DNA of 64,000 nt. It comes from Gammaproteobacteria bacterium (GTDB lineage Bacteria; Pseudomonadota; Gammaproteobacteria; Ga0077536). The notes below the pieces were generated by a model that ran no database searches, was not told the origin of the DNA, and saw nothing but the letters and a program-made list of their open reading frames with translations. Where the stretch lies: contig JACKNG010000001.1 in the NCBI GenBank assembly GCA_024235015.1, positions 620,001 to 684,000 on the forward strand, given 5' to 3'. Positions 1 through 10,200 of this stretch are shown here, one piece after another (the first letter of the stretch is position 1; every line of letters starts with the position of its first letter). The position numbers and the translations under genes are program-made.

Positions 1-2
1 TC

Positions 3-1754
3 ACCCTGTGCGCGGCCTGCCGGGCCGACTACGACGATGCCACGGGCCGGCGCTTCCATGCCCAGCCCACGGCCTGCCCGGCCTGTGGGCCGCGCCTGCA
101 GTTCACGCCGGCGGACGCCGCAGCGGTGACCGCGGGCGCTGCCGCGCTGGACGCCGCCTGCGCCTGCCTGCGCGACGGCGCTATCCTCGCCGTCAAGGGC
201 GTCGGCGGTTACCAGCTCGTCGCCGACGCCACCCGCCACGACATCGTCGAACGCCTGCGCCGGCGCAAGCGCCGCCCGCACAAGCCCCTTGCCCTGCTCG
301 TCGCGGACTGCGCCGGGGCCGCCGCCCTGAGCAAGCTGAGCGAGGCAGAGGCCGCGCTACTGGCCAGCCCGGCCGCGCCCATCGTGCTGCTCGAGCGCCG
401 TGACGACGCCGCCCTGCCAGCGGCCATCGCCCCCGGCCTCGCCACCGTGGGCCTGATGCTGCCGGCCTCGCCCCTGCATCACCTGCTCGCACGGGCGGTG
501 CAGCGCCCCCTGGTCTGCACCAGCGGCAACCGCGCCGAGGAACCCATCGCGATCGACGCCGACGACGCCCGCTCCCGCCTCGCCGGCATCGCCGACGCCT
601 GGCTCGACCACGACCGCCCCATCCTGCGCGCGCTGGACGACTCGGTGATGCGTATCGTCGACGGCGCGCCGCAATGCCTGCGCGCCGGGCGCGGCCTGGC
701 GCCCGTGGTCCTGGAGACGAGCGTCGATACCCCGCTGCTGGCCTGCGGCGGCCAGCTCAAGAACACCGTGGCGGTGGCGGCCGACGGCCGCGTCGTCGTC
801 GGCCAGCACCTCGGTGACCTCGACGATGCCCTCACCCTCGATGCCATGCACGCGGCGGCCGCCGACCTGCAGCGTTTTCACCGCGTCGCGCCACGGGCCG
901 CCGCGGTCGACCTGCATCCGGACTATGCCGGCGATGCCGACGGCCCCGCTGGTACGCTGCCACGCCGACGCGTGCAGCACCACCTCGCCCACGCGCTCGC
1001 GGTGATGCTCGAACACGGCCTCGACGGCCCGCTGCTCGCGGTGACCTGGGACGGCAACGGCCTCGGCGCGGACGGCGGCCTGTGGGGCGGCGAGTTCCTG
1101 GAGGTGTGCCGCGCGCCCGCCCCGTCCTGGCGGCGGGTTGCCCACCTGCGCGACTTCGCCCTGCCCGGCGGCGACGCCGCGGCACGCGACCCACGCCGTG
1201 CGCTCGCCGGGATCCTGTGGGCGATCCCCGGCTTGCGCGGGCGCGTGCCCACGGCCTTCCGGCCCGCGCTGGAACGCGGGCTCAACGCGCCACGCACGAC
1301 GAGTATCGGGCGCCTGTTCGATGCCGTCGCCGCCCTGGCCGGTTTCGACGGCATACAGAGTTACGAGGGCCAGGCCGCCGGCCTGCTCGAACACTGCGCC
1401 GTCGACGGTGCGGGCGAGCCCTACCCCCTGCCCTGCGTGGACGGCGTGCTCGACTTCGCCCCCCTGGTCGAGGCGCTGTGCGCCGAAGCCGCGGCCGGCG
1501 CTTCGGCCGGTCACCTGAGTGCACGCTTCCACGCCGCGCTGGTCGCCGCCATCGTCGAACGCGCGGCGGCGCTCGGCCACCGCGACGTCGTGCTGGGCGG
1601 CGGCTGCTTCCAGAACCGGCGCCTCAGCGAAGCCGCGGCCGCGGCCCTGCGCGCCAGCGGTCACCGCGTCCACCTCGCCCGGCGCCTGCCACCCCACGAC
1701 GGCGCGCTCGCCGCCGGCCAGGTCGCCGCGGTGGCGGCGGGGTTCGTCGCCTGA
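3..1754 (+). CDS. hypF: Carbamoyltransferase HypF, C-terminal part (5' end outside window)
   Basis: HypF makes the cyanide ligands of the [NiFe]-hydrogenase active site: it carbamoylates the C-terminal cysteine of HypE using carbamoyl phosphate and ATP. The frame is already open at base 3. The first residues read as the second zinc finger of HypF (LCAACR, then ACPACG about 20 residues later). The YrdC-like region follows (VKGVGGYQLV, RRRKRRPHKPLALLV), then the Kae1-like carbamoyltransferase with HHLAHALAV and a GNGLGADGGLWGGE stretch. Only the N-terminal acylphosphatase domain and the first zinc finger are missing, lost to the window edge. The TGA stop overlaps the ATG of hypC by one base, so the two genes are translationally coupled. 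The ATG at 126 is internal and is not the real start. Confidence 0.95.
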   Translation, partial: TLCAACRADYDDATGRRFHAQPTACPACGPRLQFTPADAAAVTAGAAALDAACACLRDGAILAVKGVGGYQLVADATRHDIVERLRRRKRRPHKPLALLVADCAGAAALSKLSEAEAALLASPAAPIVLLERRDDAALPAAIAPGLATVGLMLPASPLHHLLARAVQRPLVCTSGNRAEEPIAIDADDARSRLAGIADAWLDHDRPILRALDDSVMRIVDGAPQCLRAGRGLAPVVLETSVDTPLLACGGQLKNTVAVAADGRVVVGQHLGDLDDALTLDAMHAAAADLQRFHRVAPRAAAVDLHPDYAGDADGPAGTLPRRRVQHHLAHALAVMLEHGLDGPLLAVTWDGNGLGADGGLWGGEFLEVCRAPAPSWRRVAHLRDFALPGGDAAARDPRRALAGILWAIPGLRGRVPTAFRPALERGLNAPRTTSIGRLFDAVAALAGFDGIQSYEGQAAGLLEHCAVDGAGEPYPLPCVDGVLDFAPLVEALCAEAAAGASAGHLSARFHAALVAAIVERAAALGHRDVVLGGGCFQNRRLSEAAAAALRASGHRVHLARRLPPHDGALAAGQVAAVAAGFVA

Positions 1755-1996
1755 TGTGCCTGGCCGTACCCGGGCGCGTGATCGCCATCCTCGACGACGC
1801 GCCGCTGACCCGTCGCGCCGAGGTCGATTTCGGCGGCGTGCGCACCACGATCAACCTCGCCTTCGTACCCGAGGCAGCGGTCGGCGACTACGTGCTGGCC
1901 CACGTCGGCGTCGCCATCGCCCGCCTCGACCCGGACGTCGCGAGACGCACCCTGGCCGAACTCGGCGCGCCCGCACCGCCGGAGCCGGCGGCGTGA
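1754..1996 (+). CDS. hypC: Hydrogenase maturation chaperone HypC
   Basis: HypC is a small chaperone that, with HypD, carries the Fe(CN)2CO unit and delivers it to the hydrogenase large-subunit precursor. The 80-residue product starts with the invariant MCLAVPGRV, whose Cys2 is the functional residue. It has the usual small beta-barrel pattern, including EVDFGGVRTTINLAFVPEAAVGDYVLAHVG split over two strands. The start is fixed by the required Cys2 and by the one-base overlap with the hypF stop. The gene ends inside the GTG start of hypD (4-base overlap). Family length is normally 75-95 residues. Confidence 0.95.
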   Translation: MCLAVPGRVIAILDDAPLTRRAEVDFGGVRTTINLAFVPEAAVGDYVLAHVGVAIARLDPDVARRTLAELGAPAPPEPAA

Positions 1997-3087
1997 GGTT
2001 CGTCGACGAGTACCGCGACGGCGCAGCCATCGCCGCGCTGGCCGCACGCATCGCCGCCCGTGCCACCCGCCCCTGGACGCTCATGGAGGTCTGCGGCGGC
2101 CAGACCCACGCCATCGTGCGCCACGGCCTCGACGCCCTGCTGCCCGCAGGCCTCACCCTGGTCCACGGCCCGGGCTGCCCGGTCTGCGTGACCCCGCTCG
2201 CCGTGCTCGACCAGGCCCACGCGCTGGCCGCGCGCGCCGACGTCACTTTCTGCACCTTCGCCGACATGCTGCGCGTGCCCGGCAGCACGACCGACCTCTA
2301 CACCGTCAAGGCGCGCGGCGGCGACGTGCGCCTGGTCAACTCGCCGCTGGAGGCGGTCGCACTCGCCGCGGCCCAGCCCGACCGCGAGGTGGTGCTGTTC
2401 GCCATCGGTTTCGAGACCACGGCGCCGGCCAATGCCATGGCGGTGGCCCAGGCCGCGGCGCGCGGGCTCACCAACTTCTCCCTGCTCTGCGCCCAGGTGC
2501 GCGTACCGCCGGCCATGACCCGCCTGCTCGAGGCGCCCGACAACCGCGTGCAGGGCTTCCTCGCCGCCGGCCACGTCTGCGCGGTGATGGGGCGGGCCGA
2601 GTACGACGCCATCGCCGCGCGCTACCACGTGCCCATCGTCATCACCGGCTTCGAACCGCTCGACATCCTCGACGGCATCGCGCGCTGCATCGAGCAGCTC
2701 GAGGACGGCCGTGCAATGGTCGAGAACGCCTACCCGCGGGTCGTCGCCGACGACGGCAATGCCCACGCCCGGCGCTTGATGGAAGAGATCTTCGAAGTCC
2801 GTGCCCAGACCTGGCGCGGACTGGGCGACATCGCCGCCAGCGGTCTTGCGCTCAAGCCCGCCTACGCCCGCTTCGATGCCGTGCGCCGTTTCGGCGTGGC
2901 CGCGGGCGCGGCGGCCGAACCGGGCGAGTGTCGCAGCGGTGACGTCCTGGCCGGACGCCTCGCGCCCACCCGGTGCCCTGCTTTCGGCACCCGCTGCACG
3001 CCCGAACATCCGCTCGGCGCGACCATGGTCTCGGGCGAAGGCGCCTGCGCGGCCTATTACCGCTACCGCGCGGCGGCGACGACGTGA
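1993..3087 (+). CDS. hypD: Hydrogenase maturation Fe-S protein HypD
   Basis: HypD is a [4Fe-4S] scaffold protein on which, with HypC, the Fe(CN)2CO group is assembled; it reduces the thiocyanate of HypE. I chose the GTG at 1993 because it gives the typical N-terminus (M)RFVDEYRDG and a 364-residue protein of normal family length. Visible signatures are MEVCGGQTHA, GPGCPVCVTP (active-site cysteines), GFETTAP and the C-terminal cysteine-rich segment around CRSGDVLAGRLAPTRCPAFG. The start overlaps hypC by 4 bases and the end overlaps hypE by 4 bases, so hypC-D-E form a tightly coupled run. Confidence 0.95.
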   Translation: MRFVDEYRDGAAIAALAARIAARATRPWTLMEVCGGQTHAIVRHGLDALLPAGLTLVHGPGCPVCVTPLAVLDQAHALAARADVTFCTFADMLRVPGSTTDLYTVKARGGDVRLVNSPLEAVALAAAQPDREVVLFAIGFETTAPANAMAVAQAAARGLTNFSLLCAQVRVPPAMTRLLEAPDNRVQGFLAAGHVCAVMGRAEYDAIAARYHVPIVITGFEPLDILDGIARCIEQLEDGRAMVENAYPRVVADDGNAHARRLMEEIFEVRAQTWRGLGDIAASGLALKPAYARFDAVRRFGVAAGAAAEPGECRSGDVLAGRLAPTRCPAFGTRCTPEHPLGATMVSGEGACAAYYRYRAAATT

Positions 3088-4112
3088 ACGACACGGTCGC
3101 CTGCCCGCTGCCGCGGGACGACACGGACTGCGTCACCCTCGCCCACGGCGGCGGCGGCGCGCTCATGCAGCGCCTGGTGCGCGAAGTCTTCGCCGCCGCC
3201 TTCGGCAACGACGCGCGTCACGACGGTGCCCGCGTCGACAGCGGCGGCCGACCGCTGGTCACCACCACCGATGCCTTCGTGGTCAAACCGCTGTTCTTCC
3301 CCGGCGGCGACATCGGCGCGCTGGCCGTGCACGGCACCGTGAACGACCTCGCCATGTGTGGCGCGCGGCCGCTCGCCCTGACCGCGTCCTTCGTCATCGA
3401 GGAAGGTTTCGCCGTCGCCGACCTGCGCCGCATCGCGGCGAGCATGGCGAGGGCGGCACGGGCCGCCGGGGTCGCCATCGTCAGCGGCGACACCAAGGTC
3501 GTCGAACGCGGCCACGGTGACGGCGTCTACATCACTACCAGCGGCATCGGCGCACTCGACCACGGCCTCGACATCCACCCGCGCGCCATCGCCCCGGGCG
3601 ACGCCGTGCTGCTGAGCGGCGACATCGGCCGCCACGGCACCGCGGTGATGGTCGCCCGCGAGAACCTGCACACCGCGACCCCCATCAGCAGCGACCAGGG
3701 CAACCTGTGGCCCGCGGTCGCCGCATTGCTCGCGGCCGGCATCGAGGTGCACTGCCTGCGCGACCTCACCCGCGGCGGCCTCGCCACCGCCATGGTCGAA
3801 CTGGCGCGCGACGGCGGCTGGGGCATCGGCATGGAGGAAACGGCCGTCGCCGTCGAACCGACGGTCGCCGCTCTGTGCGAGCTGTTCGGGCTGGACCCGC
3901 TCTACGTCGCCAACGAGGGGCGTTTCGTCGCCGTGGTGCCGGACGGCCAGGCGACGGCGGCACTGGCGGTACTGCGCGAAACGGCTGCGGCGGCCAGCCT
4001 GCTCGGACACGTCAGCGCGGTGCCGGATGGCCGCGTGCGCCTGCGCACGCGCTACGGCACGACGCGCCACGTGGCGCTGTTGAGCGGGGCGCAGCTGCCA
4101 CGGATCTGCTGA
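3084..4112 (+). CDS. hypE: Hydrogenase maturation protein HypE (thiocarboxamide dehydratase)
   Basis: HypE receives the carbamoyl group from HypF on its C-terminal cysteine and dehydrates it with ATP to a thiocyanate, the source of the active-site cyanides. The 342-residue product ends in the expected PRIC, so the acceptor cysteine is the last residue. It shows the PurM/AIR-synthase fold signatures: LAHGGGG near the N-terminus, the GTVNDLAMCGA loop, VSGDTKVVERG, and LRDLTRGGLATAMVE. The start is a GTG at 3084 inside the end of hypD. It is the last gene of the hyp run; no hypA, hypB or hydrogenase structural gene lies in the window. Confidence 0.95.
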   Translation: MNDTVACPLPRDDTDCVTLAHGGGGALMQRLVREVFAAAFGNDARHDGARVDSGGRPLVTTTDAFVVKPLFFPGGDIGALAVHGTVNDLAMCGARPLALTASFVIEEGFAVADLRRIAASMARAARAAGVAIVSGDTKVVERGHGDGVYITTSGIGALDHGLDIHPRAIAPGDAVLLSGDIGRHGTAVMVARENLHTATPISSDQGNLWPAVAALLAAGIEVHCLRDLTRGGLATAMVELARDGGWGIGMEETAVAVEPTVAALCELFGLDPLYVANEGRFVAVVPDGQATAALAVLRETAAAASLLGHVSAVPDGRVRLRTRYGTTRHVALLSGAQLPRIC

Positions 4113-4184
4113 ACGAAGTGGGGGCGACTGAGAGGGGGTAAAGCGAACGGTGACAGTATACTTTTACCGCACGCGGAGCCATGC

Positions 4185-4209
4185 AAACGGATGGGGAAAC
4201 GGATGGGGA
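4185..4209. repeat. Two copies of a 12-bp direct repeat next to the palindrome
   Basis: AAACGGATGGGG occurs at 4185-4196 and again at 4198-4209. A single-arm copy of ACAGTATACTTTT sits just upstream at 4153-4165. These look like partial units of the same intergenic repeat family as the 66-bp palindrome that follows. Confidence 0.6.
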
Positions 4210-4270
4210 CAGTATACTTTTGCGGTACGTCCAGCCATGGCTCGGCGTACTGCAAAAGTATACTGTCCCC
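4205..4270. repeat. 66-bp near-perfect palindrome (REP/MITE-like)
   Basis: The 19-base arm GGGGACAGTATACTTTTGC (4205-4223) is matched exactly by its reverse complement at 4252-4270. The complementarity continues inward through GTAC (arms 4225-4228 and 4247-4250) to a perfectly palindromic core AGCCATGGCT at 4233-4242, all centred between 4237 and 4238. Such units are typical of intergenic REP elements mobilised in trans by RAYT transposases, but no transposase gene is present here. It could also serve as a terminator after hypE and facing serA. Confidence 0.75.
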
Positions 4271-4323
4271 GTTTACGCCGTCCCCCCGTTCCCGTTTACG
4301 CCGTCCCCGTTTACGCCGTCCCC
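4271..4323. repeat. Three copies of a 15-bp direct repeat
   Basis: GTTTACGCCGTCCCC occurs at 4271-4285, 4294-4308 and 4309-4323; the last two are directly adjacent. The block abuts the palindrome and ends about 40 bases beyond the serA stop codon. The spacing is far too short for CRISPR. Confidence 0.8.
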
Positions 4324-4362
4324 GTTCGCACCGGTTCGCGGCGGCGTCGTTCGGGCGCCGCG

Positions 4363-5943
4363 TCAGAACCCGATCTGCATCACCTTGTCGACTGCCGCGA
4401 CGCGCGCGATGGCGTCGAGGGTGACCTCGTCGAGCGGCTGCGAGACGCCGAGCACGGCGATGGCGACCTGGCTGCCGTTGGCAACACCGACCTGCATGCG
4501 CGAGATGTTGATGCCGCGGCGACCGAGCAGTTCGCCGAGCGTACCGATGACGCCGGGCTGGTCGGCATGGCGGGTGAACAGCAGCTGGCCTTCGAGCGGC
4601 GACTCGATGGCGTAGTCGTTGATGCGCACCAGGCGCGAATGGCGCCGTTCGAACACCGTGCCTTCCAGGCACACGGTGTGGTTGCTGCTGCGCGCGCTGA
4701 CCCGGATCAGCGACACGTAGTCGCGCGAATCGGCCGAGCTCACCTCGGTCAGCTTGATGCCCTGGCGGCGGGCGAGGTGGATGGCGTTGATGGTGTTGAC
4801 CGGCACCGAGTGGTGCTCGCACAACAGGCCGACCATGGCGGCGCTGGCGATGGGGTGGGTATCGAGCTTGGCCGCCTCGCCGAACACGCCGATCTCGACT
4901 TCGCTCAACGGTTCGTCGGCCATGCGGCAGAGTACGCGGCCGAGCTTGCGCGCGAGATCCATGTAGGGCGCGAGCTGTTCGAGCTTCTCCGGCGCCATGC
5001 TGGGCACGTTGACCGCGTTGATGACTTCGCCCTTGATGAGATAGGCCGCGATCTGGTGGGCGATCTCGACGCCGACGGCAGTCTGCGCCTCGTGCGTGGA
5101 TGCGCCGAGATGCGGGGTGAACTGGATGTCGGGCACGGCGAACAGCGGCGAATCGCCGGGCGGCTCGTTCTCGAACACGTCGAGCGCAGCGCCGGCGAGG
5201 TGCCCGCTGCTCACGGCTTCCGCCAGCGCGGCCTCGTCGACCAGGCCGCCGCGTGCGCAGTTGATGAGGCGCGCGCCCTGCTTCATCTTGAACAGGCGCT
5301 CGCGGCTGAGCAGGTTGCGCGTGCCCTCGGTGACCGGGCAGTGCAGGCTGACGAAATCCGCCTCGGCAAGTAGATCGTCGAGTTCGGCGGGCTCCACGCC
5401 GTGCTCGGCGAAGGTCTTCTCGGTGACGAAGGGGTCGAAACCGATGACGTGCATCTTGAGCGCCCGCGCGCGCTCGGCGAACAGCCGCCCGATGGTGCCG
5501 AAGCCGATGATGCCGACGGTCTTGCCCGAGATCTCGGTGCCCAGCAGGTTGCGCTCCCAGCCGCCCTCGCGCACCGAGCGATCGGCTTTCGGCAGGCTGC
5601 GCGCGAGCGAGAACATGTGCGCGATGGCCAGTTCGGCGGTGGTCGTGGCGTTGGCGTCGGGGGTGTTCATGACCACGATGCCGCGCTCGGTGGTGGCATC
5701 GAGATCGACGTTGTCGACGCCGATGCCGGCGCGGCCGACCACGCGCAGCTTGCTCGCCGCGGCGAGCAGCTCGCCTTTGATCTTGGTCGCGCTGCGCACG
5801 ATGATGGCGTCGGCCGCGGCGGCGTGAGGAATGGCCTCGGCGACGGACAGGCCGGGGGTGAAATCGATCTCGATCTCGGGATACTGCTCCAGCGCGGCGA
5901 TACCCTCGGGCGCGAGCTTGTCGGCTACGAATACCTTGTACAT
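4363..5943 (-). CDS. serA: D-3-phosphoglycerate dehydrogenase
   Basis: SerA oxidises 3-phosphoglycerate to 3-phosphohydroxypyruvate with NAD+, the first committed step of serine synthesis in the cytoplasm. The 526-residue length marks the long type I form: substrate- and NAD-binding domains, then an intervening (ASB) domain and a C-terminal ACT domain for serine feedback. Visible signatures are GRAGIGVDNVD, the Rossmann motif GIIGFGTIGR, INCARGGLVDEAAL and the catalytic histidine in FTPHLGAST. The C-terminal ACT segment contains TRHADQPGVIGTLGELLG. It lies 27 bases downstream of serC on the same strand, so the two successive enzymes of the pathway are probably cotranscribed. Confidence 0.97.
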   Translation of the reverse strand: MYKVFVADKLAPEGIAALEQYPEIEIDFTPGLSVAEAIPHAAAADAIIVRSATKIKGELLAAASKLRVVGRAGIGVDNVDLDATTERGIVVMNTPDANATTTAELAIAHMFSLARSLPKADRSVREGGWERNLLGTEISGKTVGIIGFGTIGRLFAERARALKMHVIGFDPFVTEKTFAEHGVEPAELDDLLAEADFVSLHCPVTEGTRNLLSRERLFKMKQGARLINCARGGLVDEAALAEAVSSGHLAGAALDVFENEPPGDSPLFAVPDIQFTPHLGASTHEAQTAVGVEIAHQIAAYLIKGEVINAVNVPSMAPEKLEQLAPYMDLARKLGRVLCRMADEPLSEVEIGVFGEAAKLDTHPIASAAMVGLLCEHHSVPVNTINAIHLARRQGIKLTEVSSADSRDYVSLIRVSARSSNHTVCLEGTVFERRHSRLVRINDYAIESPLEGQLLFTRHADQPGVIGTLGELLGRRGINISRMQVGVANGSQVAIAVLGVSQPLDEVTLDAIARVAAVDKVMQIGF

Positions 5944-5970
5944 GACGATTCTCCGGCGTCGGGCGGCCGC

Positions 5971-7131
5971 TCAGGCGGCGTGGTCGGCGGCGATGGTGGC
6001 GTAGGCCCATTCCAGCCACGGCAGCAGCGCGGCGAGATCCTGGGCCTCGACGGTGGCCCCGCCCCAGATGCGCAGGCCCGGCGGCGCGCTGCGGTAGCCG
6101 TTGATGTCGAAGGCCGCGCCTTCCTTTTCCAGCAACGAGGACATCTTCTTGGTCAGCTCGGCCTGGGCGTCGTCGTCGAGAGCGAGGAACCAGTCGGCGA
6201 CGATCTTGAGGCAGATCGAGGTGTTCGAGCGCTGCGCGGGCTGGGCGGCGAGAAAGTCCACCCACGGCGTCTTCGCGACCCACGCCTCGAGCACGGCGAG
6301 GTTCTGGTTGGAGCGCTGGCACAGGGCCTCGAGGCCGCCGAGATCGCTCGCCCAGCGCAGGGCGTCGAGGTAGTCCTCCACGCACAGCATGGAGGGCGTG
6401 TTGATGGTCGCGCCGTCGAAGATGGAACGGTCGACCTTGCCCTTCTTGGTCAGGCGGAACAGCTTGGGCAGCGGGCGCGGGGGAACGAAGCTCTCCAGGC
6501 GTGCGACGGCGCGCGGCGAGAGGATGATGACGCCGTGCGCGGCCTCGCCGCCCAGCACCTTCTGCCACGAGAAGGTGGTGACGTCGAGTTTGTCCCAGGG
6601 CAACGGCATGGCGAAGGCGGCCGAGGTGGCGTCGCAGACGGTCAGCCCGGCGCGCCCGGCGGGGATCCACTCGCCGTCGGGCAGCTTCACCCCGGAGGTG
6701 GTGCCGTTCCACACGAAGACCACGTCGCGCGTGAAATCGACCTGGCCGAGATCGGGCAGTTCGCCGTAGGGTGCGACGAGCTTGCGCGCGTCGTCGATGG
6801 CGAGCACGTCGAGCACGTCGGTGACCCATTCCGAACCGAAGCTCTCCCAGGCCAGCACGTCGACGCCGCGCGGGCCGAGCAGGTTCCACAGCGCCATCTC
6901 GACCGCACCGGTGTCCGAACCGGGCACGATGCCGACGAGGTAGTCGTCGGGCACGCCGAGCACCTGGCGGGTCGCGTCGATGGCCGCATTGAGACGCGCC
7001 TTGCCGGGCTTCGAGCGGTGCGAACGACCGACCAGGGCGTCACCCAGGACGGCCGGTTGCCAGCCCGGCCGCTTGGGGCAGGGACCGGAGGAAAAACAGG
7101 GGTTGGCGGGCTTGAGCGCGGGTTTCTGCAT
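5971..7131 (-). CDS. serC: Phosphoserine aminotransferase (non-E. coli subtype)
   Basis: SerC transfers the amino group of glutamate to 3-phosphohydroxypyruvate, making O-phosphoserine with PLP. The protein begins MQKPALKPANPCFSSGP and contains the PLP lysine in FSWQKVLGG (about residue 191). The sequence resembles the subtype found in alphaproteobacteria and Methanosarcina more than E. coli SerC; this is judged from remembered family features. I chose the ATG at 7131 because homologues start with a short basic stretch before NxFSSGP; an in-frame ATG at 7167 would add 12 unconvincing residues. serA follows after 27 bases. There is no serB in the window. Confidence 0.92.
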   Translation of the reverse strand: MQKPALKPANPCFSSGPCPKRPGWQPAVLGDALVGRSHRSKPGKARLNAAIDATRQVLGVPDDYLVGIVPGSDTGAVEMALWNLLGPRGVDVLAWESFGSEWVTDVLDVLAIDDARKLVAPYGELPDLGQVDFTRDVVFVWNGTTSGVKLPDGEWIPAGRAGLTVCDATSAAFAMPLPWDKLDVTTFSWQKVLGGEAAHGVIILSPRAVARLESFVPPRPLPKLFRLTKKGKVDRSIFDGATINTPSMLCVEDYLDALRWASDLGGLEALCQRSNQNLAVLEAWVAKTPWVDFLAAQPAQRSNTSICLKIVADWFLALDDDAQAELTKKMSSLLEKEGAAFDINGYRSAPPGLRIWGGATVEAQDLAALLPWLEWAYATIAADHAA

Positions 7132-7286
7132 CACCTTTGCCGCAGTGCAAAAAGAAGAGGCGCGCATTGTACGAGGCCCCTAGCCGAATGCAACGTCCGC
7201 ACCGCCGCGCGACGCATTGCCCGCGGCTTCCCGGCGCGGCTCGAGGTGCGCCGTCGGACAGTCCCGCCCCGCGCGCGATGCCCTCG

Positions 7287-10200
7287 TCAATGGAAGTCAC
7301 GCGAGGCCACCTGCAGCTCGCCGAGCAGCGCGGTGTGGTCGAACAGGCGCCGCGCGATGACGTGGATCACCTCGCCTTCGCGCTGCACTTCGCCGGCCAC
7401 GCCGAGCAGGCGGGCGCCGAGCAGCTCGCGGCGCTGGCGTTCGACCAGGCTGGACCACACGATGACGTTGATGCTGCCGCTCTCGTCTTCGAGGGTGACG
7501 AAGACCACCCCGGTCGCCGTGCCCGGCCGCTGACGGGTGACGACCAGGCCCGCCGTGCGCACCGGCGCACCGTGCGGCAGCTCGGCCAGCGCCGCCGCGG
7601 TGACCACGCGACGCCGCGCCAGCCGGCGCCTGAGCAGGGCCAGCGGGTGGCGACCGAGGGTGAGGCCGAGGCTGGCGTAATCGGCGACGATGTCCTCGCC
7701 CTCGCCCGGCCGGCGCAGCAGCGGCGTGGCCTCGCGCACGCGGCTCTCGGCCAGTAGCGGGGTCGGCGCCTCCACCCCCAGCGCCGCCCAGCCGGCCTGG
7801 TGGCGGTTGCCGGCCAGGGACGCCAGGGCGCCGGCCCGCGACAGCGCGCGCAACTCGCCGCGACCGAGTTCGGCGCGCCGGGCGAGGTCGTCGACGTCGC
7901 GCAGTGGCGCCTGCATGCGCGCCGCGACCAGGCGTCCCGCGGCGGCCTCGCCCAGGCCCTTGACCTGGTTCAGGCCGAGGCGCAGCGCCGGCCGGCCGGG
8001 ATGCCGGCGAGCGGGCTCGAGCGTCGCCTCCCAGGCGCTCGCGGTAACGTCGACCCCGCGCACCTCGACGCCGTGGCGGCGCGCGTCCTGGACCAGTTGC
8101 GACGGCGCATAGAAGCCCATCGGCTGGCTGTTGAGCAGCGCCGCGGTGAAGGCCGCCGGCTCGTGGCATTTCAGCCAGGCCGAGACGTAGGCCAGCAGGG
8201 CGAAGCTGGCCGAGTGCGACTCGGGAAAACCGTACTCGCCGAAGCCCTGGATCTGGTTGAAGATCTGCTCGGCGAAAGCCGGCGTGTAACCGCGCGCGGC
8301 CATGCCGTCGACGAGCCTGGCGCGAAAACGCTCGAGGCCGCCGTTGCGCTTCCAGGTCGCCATCGAGCGGCGCAGCTGGTCGGCCTCGCCAGGCGAGAAG
8401 CCGGCCGCGACCATGGCCAGCTTGATCACCTGTTCCTGGAACAACGGCACGCCGAGGGTGCGTTCGAGCACCGCGCGCACTTCTTCGCTGGGATAGCTGA
8501 CGGCCTCCTCGCCGTTACGCCGCCTGAGGTAGGGATGGACCATCTCGCCCTGGATCGGCCCCGGCCGGATGATCGCGACCTCGATGACGAGATCGTAGTA
8601 ACTGGCCGGGCGCAGGCGCGGCAGCATCGCCATCTGCGCGCGCGACTCGATCTGGAACACGCCGACGGTATCGGCGCGCTGGATCATGGCGTAGGTGGCG
8701 GGGTCGTCCGCGGGAATGGCGGCCATGTCGAGGCGCCGACCGTCGTAGCCCTCGATGAGTTCGAAGCTGCGCCGGATGGCGCTCAGCATGCCCAAGCACA
8801 GGCAGTCGACCTTGAGCAGGCCGAGCGCCTCGAGGTCGTCCTTGTCCCACTGGATCACGGTGCGCTCGGGCATGGCCGCGTTCTCGATCGGCACGAGGTC
8901 GGACAAGGGCCCGTCAGAAATGACAAAACCGCCGACGTGCTGCGAGAGATGGCGCGGAAAGCCGAGGATCTCGCCGACCAGGCCGATGACGCGGCGGATC
9001 ACCGGGTTGTCCGGGTCGAAGCCGACCTCGCGCAAGCGCTCGGGGATGGCCTCGCCCTGGTCCCACCAGTAGAGGTTGCGGGCCAGCCGCTCGACCTGCT
9101 CCTGGCTCATGCCCAGCGCCTTGCCGACGTCGCGCACCGCGCTGCGCAGCTTGTAGGTGATGACGGTGGCGGCGAGCGCGGCGCGCTCGCGCCCGTACTT
9201 GGCGTAGACGTACTGGATGACCTCCTCGCGCCGCTGGTGCTCGAAATCGACGTCGATGTCGGGTGGCTCGCCGCGCTCCTTGGAGATGAAGCGCTCGAAC
9301 AGCATCTCCATGCGCGCCGGGTCGACCTCGGTGATGCCGAGGCAGTAGCACACCGCCGAGTTGGCCGCCGAGCCACGGCCCTGGCACAGGATGCCGCGGC
9401 TGCGCGCGAACAGCACGATGTCGTGCACGGTGAGAAAGAAGGCCTCGTAACCGAGTTCGCCGATGAGGCCGAGTTCGTGTTCGACGAGATCGCGTACCCG
9501 CGCCGGCGCCCCGCCCGGCCAGCGCGCGGCCATGCCGGCCGCGGTCAGGGCGCGCAGGTGCGCGGCCGGCGTGCGCCCCGCCGGCACCAGCTCGCGCGGG
9601 TAGGTGTAATGGAGCTGGTCGAGGTTGAAGTCGCAGCGCGCGGCGATGGCCACGCTCTCGGCCAGCAGCTCCGGCGGGTAGATGCGCGCCAGGCGCTGGC
9701 GCGGGCGCAGGTAGCGCTCGGCATTGGGAAAGAGCGCGAACCCGGCCGCCATCACCGTGGTGCGCAGGCGGATCGCGGTCAGGGTGTCGAGCAGCGGCTG
9801 GCGCCGGAAATCGTGCATGTGGACATCGCCGGCGGCGGTCAGCGGCAGGCCGTGGGCCGCGGCCAGGGCGCGCGCGCGGGCCAGCAGGCGGCCGTCGACC
9901 CCGCTGTAGAAGAGGCCGAGCGCGATCCAGGCGCGGCCGCGGAAGTGCCGCGCCAGCCAGGCCGCGCGCGCCGTCTCGTCGCCGTGCGGACGCGGCGTCC
10001 ACAGCACCAGGCCGTGGGCGAGGCGTTCGATGTCGTGCGCATCGAGGGCGTAACGCCCCTTGGCCTGGCGGCGGCGCCCGCAGGTGATCAGGGCGGCGAT
10101 GGCGCGGTAGGCGGCGAGGTCGTCGGCGAGCAGGGTGAGCCGGGTGCCGTCGTCGAGTTCGACCCGGGTGCCGGCGATGAGCTTCAGATCGCATGCCTGC

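Noticed and set aside
4271..4323. Possible CRISPR array from repeated 15-mers
   Set aside because: Repeats are adjacent or 8 bases apart, with no spacers and no cas genes.
4052..6889. 945-residue open frame antisense to hypE end and within serA/serC
   Set aside because: It reads through the repeat cluster and two real genes in a shifted frame; Arg-rich composition typical of GC-rich shadow frames.
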